A stretch of DNA of 63,517 nucleotides from assembly GCA_024278835.1 (NCBI GenBank), contig JAJRSK010000055.1, positions 1 through 63,517 on the forward strand, read 5' to 3'. Each line of letters starts with the position of its first letter. Within the stretch, counting starts at the first letter, position 1. The stretch is from Campylobacterales bacterium. Its GTDB lineage: Bacteria; Campylobacterota; Campylobacteria; Campylobacterales; QNZT01. The notes below the pieces were generated by a model that saw nothing but the letters and a program-made list of their open reading frames with translations, was not told the DNA's origin and made no database searches. The translations under genes and the position numbers were made by a program. Of this stretch, positions 45,816 to 55,534 are shown one piece after another.

Positions 45816-46127
45816 ATGTTAATTACAAATATCGAATATATCCCAAACCGTGAGATTAAAGAGCATTTTGGTGTGGTTTCTGGTTCTACGGTGAGAGCCA
45901 AGCATGTAGGACGAGATATTATGGCAGGATTTAAAAATGTTTTTGGCGGAGAGTTAAAAGGGTATACAGAACTTTTAAGTGAATCAAGAGAAGAGGCAAT
46001 GGCACGTATGGTAGAGCAGGCGGAGTCTCTAGGTGCCAATGCTATCTTAAATGTGCGATTTTCTACCTCCTCAGTTGCCGCAGGGGCGGCGGAGCTCTAT
46101 GTCTATGGAACGGCAGTAAGGATTTAA
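45816..46127 (+). CDS. YbjQ/UPF0145 family protein
   Basis: I use the ATG at 45816 because AGGAG precedes it. The 103-residue protein matches the UPF0145 plan: VVSGSTVRAKHVGRDIMAGFKN, GELKGYTELL, EQAESLGANAILNVRF and a C-terminal VYGTAVRI. The family forms pentameric beta-barrels of unknown role. It is directly followed by a membrane-anchored paralogue. Confidence 0.88.
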   Translation: MLITNIEYIPNREIKEHFGVVSGSTVRAKHVGRDIMAGFKNVFGGELKGYTELLSESREEAMARMVEQAESLGANAILNVRFSTSSVAAGAAELYVYGTAVRI

Positions 46128-46128
46128 G

Positions 46129-46563
46129 ATGTATGATATTCTCTTTTTTCTTTTTTTATTGATTGTAGGATATGTCTTTGGGACTATTATAGAAAAACGG
46201 CATTTTAGCTCTTTAACAAAGAGGGAAGAGGAGATGCTCTATCTACCGATGATTGCTATAAAAAAGCCACTAAGAGATGAAGATATTACGCGTAGTGAAT
46301 TAGTCAATGGTTCGGTAGTTATCTCAATAGATTTTTTTAAAAAGTTTGTGGCGGGGCTAGTAAACTTCTTTGGTGGTAATATCACGGTCTATGAAAGTTT
46401 GGTAGATAGGGCGAGAAGAGAGGCGATTTTAAGGATGAAAGAGTCCGCAAAAGATGCTAGTGAAATCATCAATATCAAGATAGAGACCTCCTCTATCAGT
46501 AAAAATACCAAAGGTATTGGTGCGATAGAAGTCTTGGCCTATGGGACTGCCATATACCGATGA
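46129..46563 (+). CDS. Membrane-anchored YbjQ-like protein
   Basis: The 144-residue protein has an N-terminal helix (ILFFLFLLIVGYVFGTII) fused to a divergent UPF0145 domain (LVNGSVVISIDFFKKFVAGL, ITVYESLVDRARREA, IEVLAYGTAIY). It begins 1 bp after the soluble paralogue and overlaps the M48 protease start by 4 bases, so the three are an operon. Confidence 0.8.
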   Translation: MYDILFFLFLLIVGYVFGTIIEKRHFSSLTKREEEMLYLPMIAIKKPLRDEDITRSELVNGSVVISIDFFKKFVAGLVNFFGGNITVYESLVDRARREAILRMKESAKDASEIINIKIETSSISKNTKGIGAIEVLAYGTAIYR

Positions 46564-47348
46564 AATACAATCACAAGTTACCAGATAGTTCTGTAAATGT
46601 ATCAAAAAAAAGTATACTGCTTGAGACGCTCAAACTTTTGGGTGTTTTATTGCTACTGGGTATAGGGTTTTACTTTTTTTTAAGTGCTTCACTTAATTAT
46701 GTAGTTGAGAAAATAACCCCTGCACAGGAGAAGCAGTTGATTGCGTTGATAGATTTTGCACCTGTGATGGAAAATGAAAAAGAGAATGCTTATTTGCAGG
46801 CTTTGACAGATAAACTCACCCCTTGCACATCTTTGCCTTATCCTATAAAAACCTATGTGATTGATACTCAAGAACCCAATGCCTTTGCCATGCCTAGTGG
46901 AAAAATTTATATCACTAAAGGGATGTTACAAGAAGTGAAAAATGAAAATGAACTGGTGGGCATCATCGGGCATGAATTGGGGCATTTTAAACATAAAGAT
47001 CACTTACGGGGGCTTGGAAACTCTCTTATTTTGGCTTTTATGTCACTTTTTTTAGAAAATAACTATGGCACACTTTTTGATACATCCTTACAACTCTCCC
47101 ATGCTAAGTACTCCCAAAAAGCTGAGTATGAAGCAGATATTTTTGGTTTAAGCGCGATGCAATGTGGTTATGGCAATGTCGCTTCTGCTACCACGCTTTT
47201 TGAACGGCTCAATGATGGTAAAAAATGGGAGTATTTTTTAGAAACACATCCTGACTTCAGCTCTCGTATAGAGAAGATGAAGTCAGAGATAGTCAAGAAA
47301 GGATATAATGTAGAGGCGCAGGTCAAACCGCTAAAGGAGAAGTTTTAG
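46560..47348 (+). CDS. Membrane-anchored M48 zinc metalloprotease
   Basis: The 262-residue protein has a membrane helix at about 23-43 and an M48 catalytic site, HELGH at 138-142, with the third zinc ligand in KAEYEADIFGL. M48 proteases of this kind (BepA/LoiP-like) usually handle envelope proteins. It is coupled to the two YbjQ-like genes, which may be regulators or substrates. Convergent with the next lipoprotein (4-base overlap). Confidence 0.87.
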   Translation: MKYNHKLPDSSVNVSKKSILLETLKLLGVLLLLGIGFYFFLSASLNYVVEKITPAQEKQLIALIDFAPVMENEKENAYLQALTDKLTPCTSLPYPIKTYVIDTQEPNAFAMPSGKIYITKGMLQEVKNENELVGIIGHELGHFKHKDHLRGLGNSLILAFMSLFLENNYGTLFDTSLQLSHAKYSQKAEYEADIFGLSAMQCGYGNVASATTLFERLNDGKKWEYFLETHPDFSSRIEKMKSEIVKKGYNVEAQVKPLKEKF

Positions 47349-47899
47349 TTGGATAAGACGCGGATATTTTTACCGCTACTATCCTCTTTTTGTGCTACTT
47401 CACCAATCCCTTTTTGATAATAGCCAGGGATATTGCCACAGGTAATCTCAATCACATCACTGAATTCTTTTCCTGCGATAGTGAAAGTATCAAGATGCTG
47501 GGTCAATTTACAAGTTGAGTTTCTTGTAGTGACAAGGTCATTGATGTTTGCAGTAAGCTTCAAGGCGTAGGTTCCATTGGCCTTGCCACCTTTTTCAAAC
47601 TTTACGGTGATTCTATCCGCGCCTTTTTCATAAATCGTGGTTTCATCTTGGGCATAATCAGCTATTTCCGTTACACGATTGTTTGTAACACTATAAGTAG
47701 ATTTATAGGTACTATCTACACTATTGGAAGAGAGTGTAAAGGTGTTGGTGTTGGAGGAGGCTGGTGTCATGTATTCCCATAGATTGTATTTGCCATTACT
47801 TGTTGTTGGAGCTACTGTTTTACTTTCATCTCCACCACCACCACCACAACCCACAAGAAATAGTACGGTAATTGCTGTAAGTGCTATGTTTTTTATCAT
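47345..47899 (-). CDS. Lipoprotein of unknown function
   Basis: The 184-residue protein has a lipoprotein signal peptide ending LVGC18 followed by a glycine tract. The mature part is beta-rich and contains two more cysteines that could pair (STCKL and EITCGN). I recognise no family. TATCATGATA overlaps its ribosome site/start region at 47894-47903. The 122-bp upstream gap contains a TATAAT-like promoter but no other gene. Confidence 0.65.
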   Translation of the reverse strand: MIKNIALTAITVLFLVGCGGGGGDESKTVAPTTSNGKYNLWEYMTPASSNTNTFTLSSNSVDSTYKSTYSVTNNRVTEIADYAQDETTIYEKGADRITVKFEKGGKANGTYALKLTANINDLVTTRNSTCKLTQHLDTFTIAGKEFSDVIEITCGNIPGYYQKGIGEVAQKEDSSGKNIRVLSN

Positions 47900-48021
47900 G
47901 ATAATTCCTTAATAATATATATCTCTATATCGCCATATTTATAAAATCTGTAGTTATTATAGTATAATTTGACTTCTTTTAGATGATATTTTTAACCAAA
48001 GAGAAGTAAGGTAACATAATT

Positions 48022-48342
48022 TTACCCATTTTCTCTAAAAAAGAGGGCAATGAGGACAAATAGCCCCAGACTCAGTAGTGGTGAGAGCATCCAATAAATC
48101 TTGAAAATGCCTTTAAAAATATAACGATAATAGTACCACCATGCCATAATAAGTAAGGCAATGTGTAGTACAAGCAGAGGCTTATAGACGAGTAAAATCT
48201 TAGTACTATAGGTAAGGATGAGTAAAAGTAGTAGCAGTCCTAAACTTTGCATAAGTTTCTTGCTATCGTGTGACTTTTGATACGAGAAGTAAAGTGCTGT
48301 CATGATAAGTACTAAACTTAGGGCAGAAAAAAAATAAAGCAT
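48022..48342 (-). CDS. Small membrane protein coupled to the VWA gene
   Basis: A 106-residue protein with about four hydrophobic helices. It starts at the base after the VWA gene's stop, so the two are co-translated. No family recognised; a partner of the VWA protein is likely from position alone. Confidence 0.6.
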   Translation of the reverse strand: MLYFFSALSLVLIMTALYFSYQKSHDSKKLMQSLGLLLLLLILTYSTKILLVYKPLLVLHIALLIMAWWYYYRYIFKGIFKIYWMLSPLLSLGLFVLIALFFRENG

Positions 48343-50103
48343 CTATCGATTTCCCTGCCAGTCATCTATCTTTCCTTCTTTGTGATTTTTTGTATGCGCT
48401 AAAGTTTCTAAAAGGTTTAACTCTTTGGAGAGGCTCTTATCCCCGATTTGAGCCATTTGATTTTTAAAATATGTCAAAAAGAGAGTAAAAATCTTTTTGT
48501 ACCCTTCACTCACTTCAAGTGGGCAAGATTTTCTCTCCCATGTTTTTACAAAAGCATAGAGTGGACGCAGGGGTGGATATAAACCACAAGTGCGTTTGAG
48601 CTTGATAAATGATGGATATGCCACCTTGTCTTGGCATCCTTTTCTCATATCCATAGAGAAATTTTTCATCAAGTCCACGTAGCGTGAGAGTAAAATCGCT
48701 TTTTGTGTAGCAGGGTTATCATGATAGAACCCTGCTTTAAAATGGGCTGATTTACTAGCATGGTAAGCTTCGCCTGCTCTATCATGATAGTCGATACTCA
48801 GGGTTATTGCATCTCCCTCAGCAATTTTTTGCAGTTTTAATAAAATCACACCTCCACGTGTCCCGTCTTCATTACTTGGACTAGGAAAGAGGGTATTGAC
48901 ATACATCAACTCTCCTGTGGCAAGATTGGCTTCAGGAGAGCCATATACTGCGGTGATTTTAAAAGCATCACTCTTTAATTTGAGTTTTAAATCAAAAACA
49001 AGTGGTGTTACCATATAATCAAATTCATCGTCAAGACGTTTTTTAAACTCCTTAGAAGAGTGAATAGCATAGTAGTTTGCGCCCTTGGTTTTGCTCACTG
49101 TTTCGACCAAGTCATTATTAAAGTCTACGCCTATGCCGATAAAAGTCGTGTAAATATGCTTTTCTGAGGCATTTTTAGCGATGGAAAATAGTCCCTCTTT
49201 ACCTAATTCCCCACGATTTGGCATGGCATCGGTGAGAAAAATAATACGGTTTTCATATACTTTTGGGTCTTTTAATTGGCTTGATAAAGAGTCAAAAAGT
49301 GCGACACCCACTTTATACCCTGCAGACCAGTTAGTGCCACCTCTTGGTCTTAAGTCAAGGATATGTTTTTTGATAGCATCCATGTTGGTATCTTTGATAG
49401 GGCGTAGAGGTTTGGCATTGTAAGCTTGGTTATCAAAAAGTACGACACCCAAGGTATCCTCATCACTTAAATGCTCACTCATAGCGACGATGGCTTCATT
49501 GGCAAGAGCCATTTTGGTTTTTCTACTCTCTTTGTTTTCAATGCGTCTATTTTTATCATAGTAGTATTGGTCAAAGGGAGAAGACATAGAACCAGAGATA
49601 TCTAAAACGACAACGATATTGAGTTTTTTACGGCTAAAATCACTCTCTTTGATATTGCTATCAAGTCCAACAGAGAGATAATACTCCTTTTCATCACTAA
49701 AAGGATTTTTGGAAATAGCTGTGCTATATGAGGGACAAAATAGTGTTTGGCAAGGCTCTTTTTTGGCTGATTCAAAGTAATGATCATAAAAAACACCTTC
49801 ATAAGTCATCGCTTCTAATTTTGGTAGATACCCTTGTTTGACATTTTCATAAAAGTTATCAGCATCTTTGGCACCACCCACAGAAAACCCTAGACTTTTT
49901 TTCATGCGCATAGGTGCCGCTGCCATGGTCAATGTTCTTCCAAGAGAACTAGGCTGATGACGTGAGTGTTTTGAAATTGTCTCTACGGTGGAGTTATAGT
50001 CCCAATCATCTATCTGTTCTTGTGTAACTGAGGCTTTCTTGCTCATGGCAAAAAGTGAAGTAGATAGAAGTAAGCTTAGTAACAATATAAAAGTTTTTTG
50101 CAT
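48343..50103 (-). CDS. Secreted von Willebrand factor A-domain protein
   Basis: The 586-residue protein has a signal peptide (MQKTFILLLSLLLSTSLFA) and a VWA domain with a complete metal site: D168-x-S170-x-S172 (DISGS), then TLGVVLFD and TDAMPNRG. It resembles chloride-channel-type VWA proteins with a C-terminal YfbK-like half. Probably a periplasmic binding or adhesion protein. TATCATGATA occurs at 48717 and 48780. Confidence 0.82.
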   Translation of the reverse strand: MQKTFILLLSLLLSTSLFAMSKKASVTQEQIDDWDYNSTVETISKHSRHQPSSLGRTLTMAAAPMRMKKSLGFSVGGAKDADNFYENVKQGYLPKLEAMTYEGVFYDHYFESAKKEPCQTLFCPSYSTAISKNPFSDEKEYYLSVGLDSNIKESDFSRKKLNIVVVLDISGSMSSPFDQYYYDKNRRIENKESRKTKMALANEAIVAMSEHLSDEDTLGVVLFDNQAYNAKPLRPIKDTNMDAIKKHILDLRPRGGTNWSAGYKVGVALFDSLSSQLKDPKVYENRIIFLTDAMPNRGELGKEGLFSIAKNASEKHIYTTFIGIGVDFNNDLVETVSKTKGANYYAIHSSKEFKKRLDDEFDYMVTPLVFDLKLKLKSDAFKITAVYGSPEANLATGELMYVNTLFPSPSNEDGTRGGVILLKLQKIAEGDAITLSIDYHDRAGEAYHASKSAHFKAGFYHDNPATQKAILLSRYVDLMKNFSMDMRKGCQDKVAYPSFIKLKRTCGLYPPLRPLYAFVKTWERKSCPLEVSEGYKKIFTLFLTYFKNQMAQIGDKSLSKELNLLETLAHTKNHKEGKIDDWQGNR

Positions 50104-50176
50104 AGATATCCTTTTGGCATATTATACAGTAAAAAAAAGATAAATTGTGAAGTAACATCGTGATAAAATACTTTTT

Positions 50177-50677
50177 ATGAAGCAATTACTTTTTATCATG
50201 ATAATACTTTTTACGATGACTGGATGTATCTTTACCCCACCACCTAGTGAGAGAACAACGTGGAGAGAGGTACCTCAAAATCTTGATACGTACATGGATG
50301 AAAGTAATCCAATACTGCAATTTGCCAAAGCACAACTTGGCGTGAGATACCGTTATGGTGGGATGAGTCCTTCGGGGTTTGATTGTTCTGGATTTATCTG
50401 TTATGTCTATGAGGCAGGGGTAGGAAAAAAGTTACCGCGTACGGCAAAAGCACAATCTACTTATGTTGATATCTTAGATAAGGAGGCACTTCTTCCTGGT
50501 GATTTACTCTTTTTTGACACGTCAAATCGTGGTAAAATCAATCACTCTGGAATCTACCTAGGAGGGGGGAAATTTATCCATGCTAGTAGTGGAAAAGTCT
50601 ATTCTGTGACTGTCTCTTCGCTAGATAAAGGTTTTTATAAACGGGCATTTCGCTGGGGTGGAAGGGTGCAGTATTAA
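50177..50677 (+). CDS. NlpC/P60 cell-wall hydrolase lipoprotein
   Basis: The 166-residue protein has a lipobox (TMTGC17) and a full NlpC/P60 triad: C70 in FDCSGF, H123 in NHSGIYL and H135 in FIHASS. Such enzymes cut peptide bonds in peptidoglycan. TATCATGATA lies in its signal-peptide codons (50194). It overlaps the start of the flavoprotein gene by ~20 bases. Confidence 0.9.
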   Translation: MKQLLFIMIILFTMTGCIFTPPPSERTTWREVPQNLDTYMDESNPILQFAKAQLGVRYRYGGMSPSGFDCSGFICYVYEAGVGKKLPRTAKAQSTYVDILDKEALLPGDLLFFDTSNRGKINHSGIYLGGGKFIHASSGKVYSVTVSSLDKGFYKRAFRWGGRVQY

Positions 50678-51746
50678 AAATATTATCTATCATGATAGTA
50701 TCATTTTGGGTGCGGGTGCAAGTGGCTTGATGGTGGCACATAAGTATAGAACCAGAGATATCGCACTCATAGAATCCAATGCTTCAATCGCGCAAAAACT
50801 CAAGATATCAGGTGGGGGCAAGTGCAATATCACCAACATATCTGTATCATTATCCAATTTTTATGGGGATAGTGCTTTTGTAAAGAACTCTCTGGAGAAA
50901 TTCTCACGTGATGATTTACTAGGCTTTTTAAAAGAGCATGGCGTGAAACCTGTTATCCGAAAAAATCGCTACTACTTTTGTAAAAACTCTTCAGATGAAA
51001 TCGTCAATATCTTTAGAAAAACTAAAAATGTTTATCTCAATCAAAAAGTGATGGAAGTAGAAAAAAAAGAGAACTTTATTCTCAAAACCCAGACAAAAAC
51101 GTATGCCTGTAAAAATCTCATCATCGCGTCAGGTGGACTCTCTTACCCCCGTATTGGGGCGAGTGATATCGCTTTTAAGATTGCTGAAACTTTTGGACAT
51201 AGTATCATGACACCTAAGCCTGCCTTAGTTGGTTTTACAGTACAAAAGGAGCAGTTTTGGTTTAAAGAGCTCTCTGGTCTCTCAGCAGAAGTGGCTATAA
51301 AAGTGGCCGGTAAAACCTTTCAAGAAGCTATGCTTTTTACCCATAAGGGTATCTCCGGACCAGTAGTGTTAAATGCTTCTTTGTATTGGGATAAAGGGGA
51401 GATGGAAGTGGATTTTGTCCCATCTCTTTCTGCTACACGTCTGCAAAAGGTGCGTAAAAGAGAGATTCCCTTACCTAAAAGATTTCTCAATGCTTTTTTA
51501 GAGAGGTATCCTTTAGAGATGTTAAAAGAGTATCGTTTTGCCCCTGCTGGAAACTTTGGCTATTCTAAGGCAGAGGTGACAAGAGGGGGTGTCTGTACAG
51601 ATGAAGTGGATGCAAAAACGATGATGAGTCTGAAAGAGAAAAATCTTTTTTTTGTGGGAGAGTGTCTGGATGTGACGGGAGAGCTTGGTGGGTATAACTT
51701 TCAATGGGCTTTTTCATCAGCCCAAAATCTCATACTAGGGAGATAA
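50658..51746 (+). CDS. HI0933/BaiN-family flavoprotein
   Basis: The protein has an N-terminal FAD-binding loop (SIILGAGASGLMVA), then KISGGGKCNITN, a family mark, and a C-terminal GECLDVTGELGGYNFQWAFSS that closes the FAD site. Function in bacteria is unclear. The start is uncertain: a GTG at 50658 is the only plausible one found and lies inside the nlpC-like gene without a good ribosome site. TATCATGATA is at 50688. Confidence 0.82.
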   Translation: MEGCSIKNIIYHDSIILGAGASGLMVAHKYRTRDIALIESNASIAQKLKISGGGKCNITNISVSLSNFYGDSAFVKNSLEKFSRDDLLGFLKEHGVKPVIRKNRYYFCKNSSDEIVNIFRKTKNVYLNQKVMEVEKKENFILKTQTKTYACKNLIIASGGLSYPRIGASDIAFKIAETFGHSIMTPKPALVGFTVQKEQFWFKELSGLSAEVAIKVAGKTFQEAMLFTHKGISGPVVLNASLYWDKGEMEVDFVPSLSATRLQKVRKREIPLPKRFLNAFLERYPLEMLKEYRFAPAGNFGYSKAEVTRGGVCTDEVDAKTMMSLKEKNLFFVGECLDVTGELGGYNFQWAFSSAQNLILGR

Positions 51747-52277
51747 AAACATTACCCAGTCCCAGACCGTGCGCTTACGTCTTAATTCTTTTTCAATGGT
51801 TTCATTATCAAGACCAAAGTCAGTTGAAAGTGATGCTTTAAACTTCTCTCTTGCATTTTGTGATGTCAGTATCGAAGAGATGCGAGAGTTTAAAACAATA
51901 TGCCTTTTGCTATAGTAGGTGGAAGAGGCTTGTTGTAGTATAGTTTTAAGTCGTTGAAAAACCATTTGATTATAGCTTTTTTCTGACATAACTTTTTCTG
52001 TAACTATATTACTTTGCTTGAAATTACCGCCTCTTAAATCATCAAGTGTTATATACTCTTTATTTGTTTGTATTTTTTTAGGGAAAGAAGGTGCTGCTTT
52101 TATGGTGGCTAAGTTTGAGATATAGTTCTCTTTCAATACTTCTTTCTTTTTTTCTAAGGTTAATATTTTGGTATCAACGGGCTTCACTTCACTACTTGTA
52201 ACGCGTGCAGGGGTATTAAAAAAGTAGTAGATAATAAACGAGAGTACTAGTACGGTTAAGGGAATTAATATTTTCAT
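51735..52277 (-). CDS. Membrane-anchored protein of unknown function
   Basis: A 180-residue protein with an N-terminal helix (ILIPLTVLVLSFIIYYFF) and a charged, helical periplasmic part ending RRKRTVWDWVMFLSP. It follows the RND pump gene by 29 bp and may be in its operon. The 3' end overlaps the convergent flavoprotein gene by 12 bases. Confidence 0.6.
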   Translation of the reverse strand: MKILIPLTVLVLSFIIYYFFNTPARVTSSEVKPVDTKILTLEKKKEVLKENYISNLATIKAAPSFPKKIQTNKEYITLDDLRGGNFKQSNIVTEKVMSEKSYNQMVFQRLKTILQQASSTYYSKRHIVLNSRISSILTSQNAREKFKASLSTDFGLDNETIEKELRRKRTVWDWVMFLSP

Positions 52278-52306
52278 GTAATTATTCTAACTAAAAGAGT
52301 TTAAAA

Positions 52307-55300
52307 TTAAACATCTTTTAGTTTTTTTGCATTCACTAGTGAAAATAGAGCAGGAAGGTAGAGCAAGTTTAACACCGTTCCCCATGCCAGACCAAATCCC
52401 AAAGCGATAGCCATAGGTTGAAAGATAGTCGCTTGACCTGTTGGAAAAAAGATAAGTGAAGAGAGCCCGATAAGTGTGGTGATCGAGGTGAGCACAATAG
52501 GACGAAAACGCTTTGCTGCGTAGAAGTATATCTCTTCAATGTTAGATGCTTTTTTCAGATTCATTATCATGATAATGCCATCATTGATAACGATACCTGA
52601 GAGTCCAAGCATTCCGATGATAGAAGGCATAGAGAGATTTAATCCTAAGAGAAAATGCCCAACTAGCACACCTAGAAAGGCAAATGGAATAACGGACATC
52701 ATCATAAAAGTTTCTCGAAAAGAGTTAAAGAGATAGAGTAGGGAGAGCATGATAAGTAACATAGCTAGTGTAGAAGCTGCCATCATGTCACTTTTGAGTT
52801 CTTTTTTCTTTTCATCTTCCCCTTTTAGTTTGATTTTGATGCCCTCTTTTTTAAAGGTATTTAGGAGAGGTTGTATCTTTTCTAAGACTTCTGTTGCGGT
52901 AATCTTCATGGTGTCAACATTGGCATAGAGATAAAAGTTTTTTTCACCAAAATCTTTTACTAATTTTTCAAAAGATTTTTTCTTTGTAAACGTGGTGACC
53001 TCTTTTAGCAGTACTTTTTCACCACTCTCCAGGTGTAGTTCATAATTTTGAAGGGCTGAAAACGAGTCTTTATCGTGGCTTCGTATCTTGACTTCTAAGA
53101 GATTATCTTGATCAAAAATGAGTGAAGATTTTCTTTTAAGGTATGCAGAGGAGAGTAGTTCTCCAAGGGATTGTTCACTTAGCCCTAAAGATTCGCCATA
53201 AGGGTTGAGTTGTAGTTTTATTTCATTGACACCATATTTTAAGTTGTCGGTCACGGTGGTTATGCCCTCTATCTCTTGCATGGTAGTTTTGAGTTTTTGC
53301 ATGCCTTGCATCACTTTGATATCATCATTACTGATGAGTCCTATCTTAATGTCTGACTTGATAGGCCCTACCTTTCTCTCTACGATATCAATGTCTGTGA
53401 GATTAAACTCTTTTTTATATCCTCTCTCTTTTAAAAATTGACGTAATTTTTTAGCAATTATTTGAGACTTTTCTTCTCTGGTGCGTCCCTCATCATCGTA
53501 GTAAAAACTAAGATTGGGGGTGATGAAGCGATCCACAAAGTTTTGTGCTTTTAGTTTTTGTAGCTCAATGGTGATTTGTCCGACATAGGGGTAGGTTTCA
53601 CTAGTTCCTGCACTATCTCTTCTCCAGCCAGCGACTGAACCAATGTGCTTGATAAAAAAATGCTCTTTTTGGGCATAAATATCTTTTTCGATGGTTTGTA
53701 AGATAAGAGCGGTCTCTTCTGTTGTCGTATTCACATTTGCTTTGAGGGCTAAGTTGATGGTTGTTGCGTCAAAACGTGGAAACATTTGAAACTTTGAACT
53801 TTTTAAACCCGTGATGATGAGAAAGGGAACGATGATGATAAAGAGCAGTAAAAAAGTTTTTTTATAGTGTAAAAGATAGTGAATAATTCTCGAATAAATC
53901 TTATTTGCTTTTTTCCAAGAGTGTGCTTTTTGCCCTTTTTTAAGGGTATGGGCTGCGTGAATAGGTAAAAAGAGAAAAGATTCTATCAAAGATGCTAAGA
54001 CCAAAATGGAGACGGTGATTGGGATAAGCTTGATGACTTCTCCCATCGTGCCACTCATCATGAGCGCAGGTATAAAGGCAAATAGTGTGGTTAAAGAAGC
54101 GATGGTGACAGGTTTAAACATTTCACTCGCCCCTTTGATCGCAGCCTCCTTTGGTTCCATGCCCTCTTCGACATGTTGTTGGATATTTTCACTGACCACG
54201 ATAGCATCATCAACGATGATACCAAGGGCGATGAGTACACCGATAAGTGAAATCATATTGATAGTATAACCAGCAGCAAAGAGATAAAATGCGCCAAGGA
54301 CAAAAGAGGTGGGAATACCTAAGGAGATGATAAAAGACATCCGCACATTGATAAGCATTGCCACTAGTAATCCTATGAGTATGAGTCCTAAAAGGATGTT
54401 GGAGATGATGATGTTGAGTCTATCTTTGATGTGGACAGATTGGTCGTTGTGGATGGTATAATGTAAGTCACTATGTTTAGCATTGAGTGTTTCAACCAGT
54501 GCTGCTATGGTCTCTGAGAGGGTGAGGGCATTGCCTTTTGGACTCTGTTTGATAGCGATATCCACTGCTTTTTCACCATCGATGGAAAAAAGAGATGCGG
54601 CATCTTCGTAGCGTTTTTCTACTGTGGCGATATCGCGTAGATAAAAATGTATCCCTTGTAGAGAAAGTTTAGAATCTAACATCTTTTGTGCCGATTTGGG
54701 ACCATTGAAAGTAGAGATATAATGAAATCCAGCACCTTTATCTTCTATTTCTCCGATAGGATAGATATAGGATAGTTTGGAGATGGCTGCAAAGACGCTT
54801 CGTTCAGAGAGTCCTAATGCTTTGATTTTTTTAGTATTGACGATGACATCATAGTAGAGGTCAGAGTCTCCATAGATGATAACTTCAGAGATGTTTTTGA
54901 TGCCGCTTATCTCTTGTTTTAGTCTATTTGCTTCTTTTATAAGTTTGGCATGGGAGAGGGAACTTGAAGAGAGGGCTATGCGCATCAAATCTCGTTTTAT
55001 CTCCGCGACATTGACGATAGGGGTATCCATGTCACTTGGAAGGTTTTGGCTAGAAAGTGCTAGGGCATCTTTGACCTTGTCTGCTGTATTGTAACGGTCT
55101 ATTCCTTTTTCTAACTCCAAAATAAAATTAAACTTTCCAGCAGTGATAACGGTTGTCATTTCTCGTATACCGTCGATGTTTTGTATCTCACTTTCGATAT
55201 CTCTTACTGCCATATTATCCAAGATATCGATAGAAGCACCAGGGTAAAATCCAGTTACTGTGACCATATCAAGTTCAAAGGAGGGAAAAATCTCTTTAGG

Positions 55301-55402
55301 TGTTTTTTGATAAGAGAAGATACCTACAAGAAAGATGAGTCCAAAGAGTAGGTAGTTGATGCGGGCATTGTCAACAAAGAAGCGTAAAATTTTTTCAAAC
55401 AT
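52307..55402 (-). CDS. RND-family efflux permease
   Basis: The ~1031-residue protein has the AcrB-type layout of twelve helices with two large periplasmic loops. IALGIIVDDAIVVSEN holds the two proton-relay aspartates, and the second half repeats the plan (GLSGIVINDGIIM). No periplasmic adaptor gene is adjacent, which is unusual for drug pumps. I use the ATG at 55402 (MFEKILRF); an upstream ATG at 55432 falls inside a TATCATGATA palindrome. Neither has a clear ribosome site. Confidence 0.87.
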   Translation of the reverse strand: MFEKILRFFVDNARINYLLFGLIFLVGIFSYQKTPKEIFPSFELDMVTVTGFYPGASIDILDNMAVRDIESEIQNIDGIREMTTVITAGKFNFILELEKGIDRYNTADKVKDALALSSQNLPSDMDTPIVNVAEIKRDLMRIALSSSSLSHAKLIKEANRLKQEISGIKNISEVIIYGDSDLYYDVIVNTKKIKALGLSERSVFAAISKLSYIYPIGEIEDKGAGFHYISTFNGPKSAQKMLDSKLSLQGIHFYLRDIATVEKRYEDAASLFSIDGEKAVDIAIKQSPKGNALTLSETIAALVETLNAKHSDLHYTIHNDQSVHIKDRLNIIISNILLGLILIGLLVAMLINVRMSFIISLGIPTSFVLGAFYLFAAGYTINMISLIGVLIALGIIVDDAIVVSENIQQHVEEGMEPKEAAIKGASEMFKPVTIASLTTLFAFIPALMMSGTMGEVIKLIPITVSILVLASLIESFLFLPIHAAHTLKKGQKAHSWKKANKIYSRIIHYLLHYKKTFLLLFIIIVPFLIITGLKSSKFQMFPRFDATTINLALKANVNTTTEETALILQTIEKDIYAQKEHFFIKHIGSVAGWRRDSAGTSETYPYVGQITIELQKLKAQNFVDRFITPNLSFYYDDEGRTREEKSQIIAKKLRQFLKERGYKKEFNLTDIDIVERKVGPIKSDIKIGLISNDDIKVMQGMQKLKTTMQEIEGITTVTDNLKYGVNEIKLQLNPYGESLGLSEQSLGELLSSAYLKRKSSLIFDQDNLLEVKIRSHDKDSFSALQNYELHLESGEKVLLKEVTTFTKKKSFEKLVKDFGEKNFYLYANVDTMKITATEVLEKIQPLLNTFKKEGIKIKLKGEDEKKKELKSDMMAASTLAMLLIMLSLLYLFNSFRETFMMMSVIPFAFLGVLVGHFLLGLNLSMPSIIGMLGLSGIVINDGIIMIMNLKKASNIEEIYFYAAKRFRPIVLTSITTLIGLSSLIFFPTGQATIFQPMAIALGFGLAWGTVLNLLYLPALFSLVNAKKLKDV

Positions 55403-55426
55403 AGAAGTATTGTAGCGTAAAAACAT

Positions 55427-55468
55427 TATCATGATAGCATAATAGCATATAGGATTGCTATCATGATA
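55427..55468. repeat. Inverted pair of TATCATGATA palindromes upstream of the RND gene
   Basis: TATCATGATAGCA (55427-55439) and its exact reverse complement (55456-55468) flank a 16-base loop in the gap between divergent RND and glycosyltransferase genes. It is the second inverted pair of the iterated palindrome in the window. With no adjacent gene end it is more likely an operator or uptake-like pair than a terminator. Confidence 0.7.
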
Positions 55469-55534
55469 TTACATACATTGTGATTAATGTCGATATTATA
55501 TTAGTATAAGTATTTTAGACAATTAGGACAGTTG

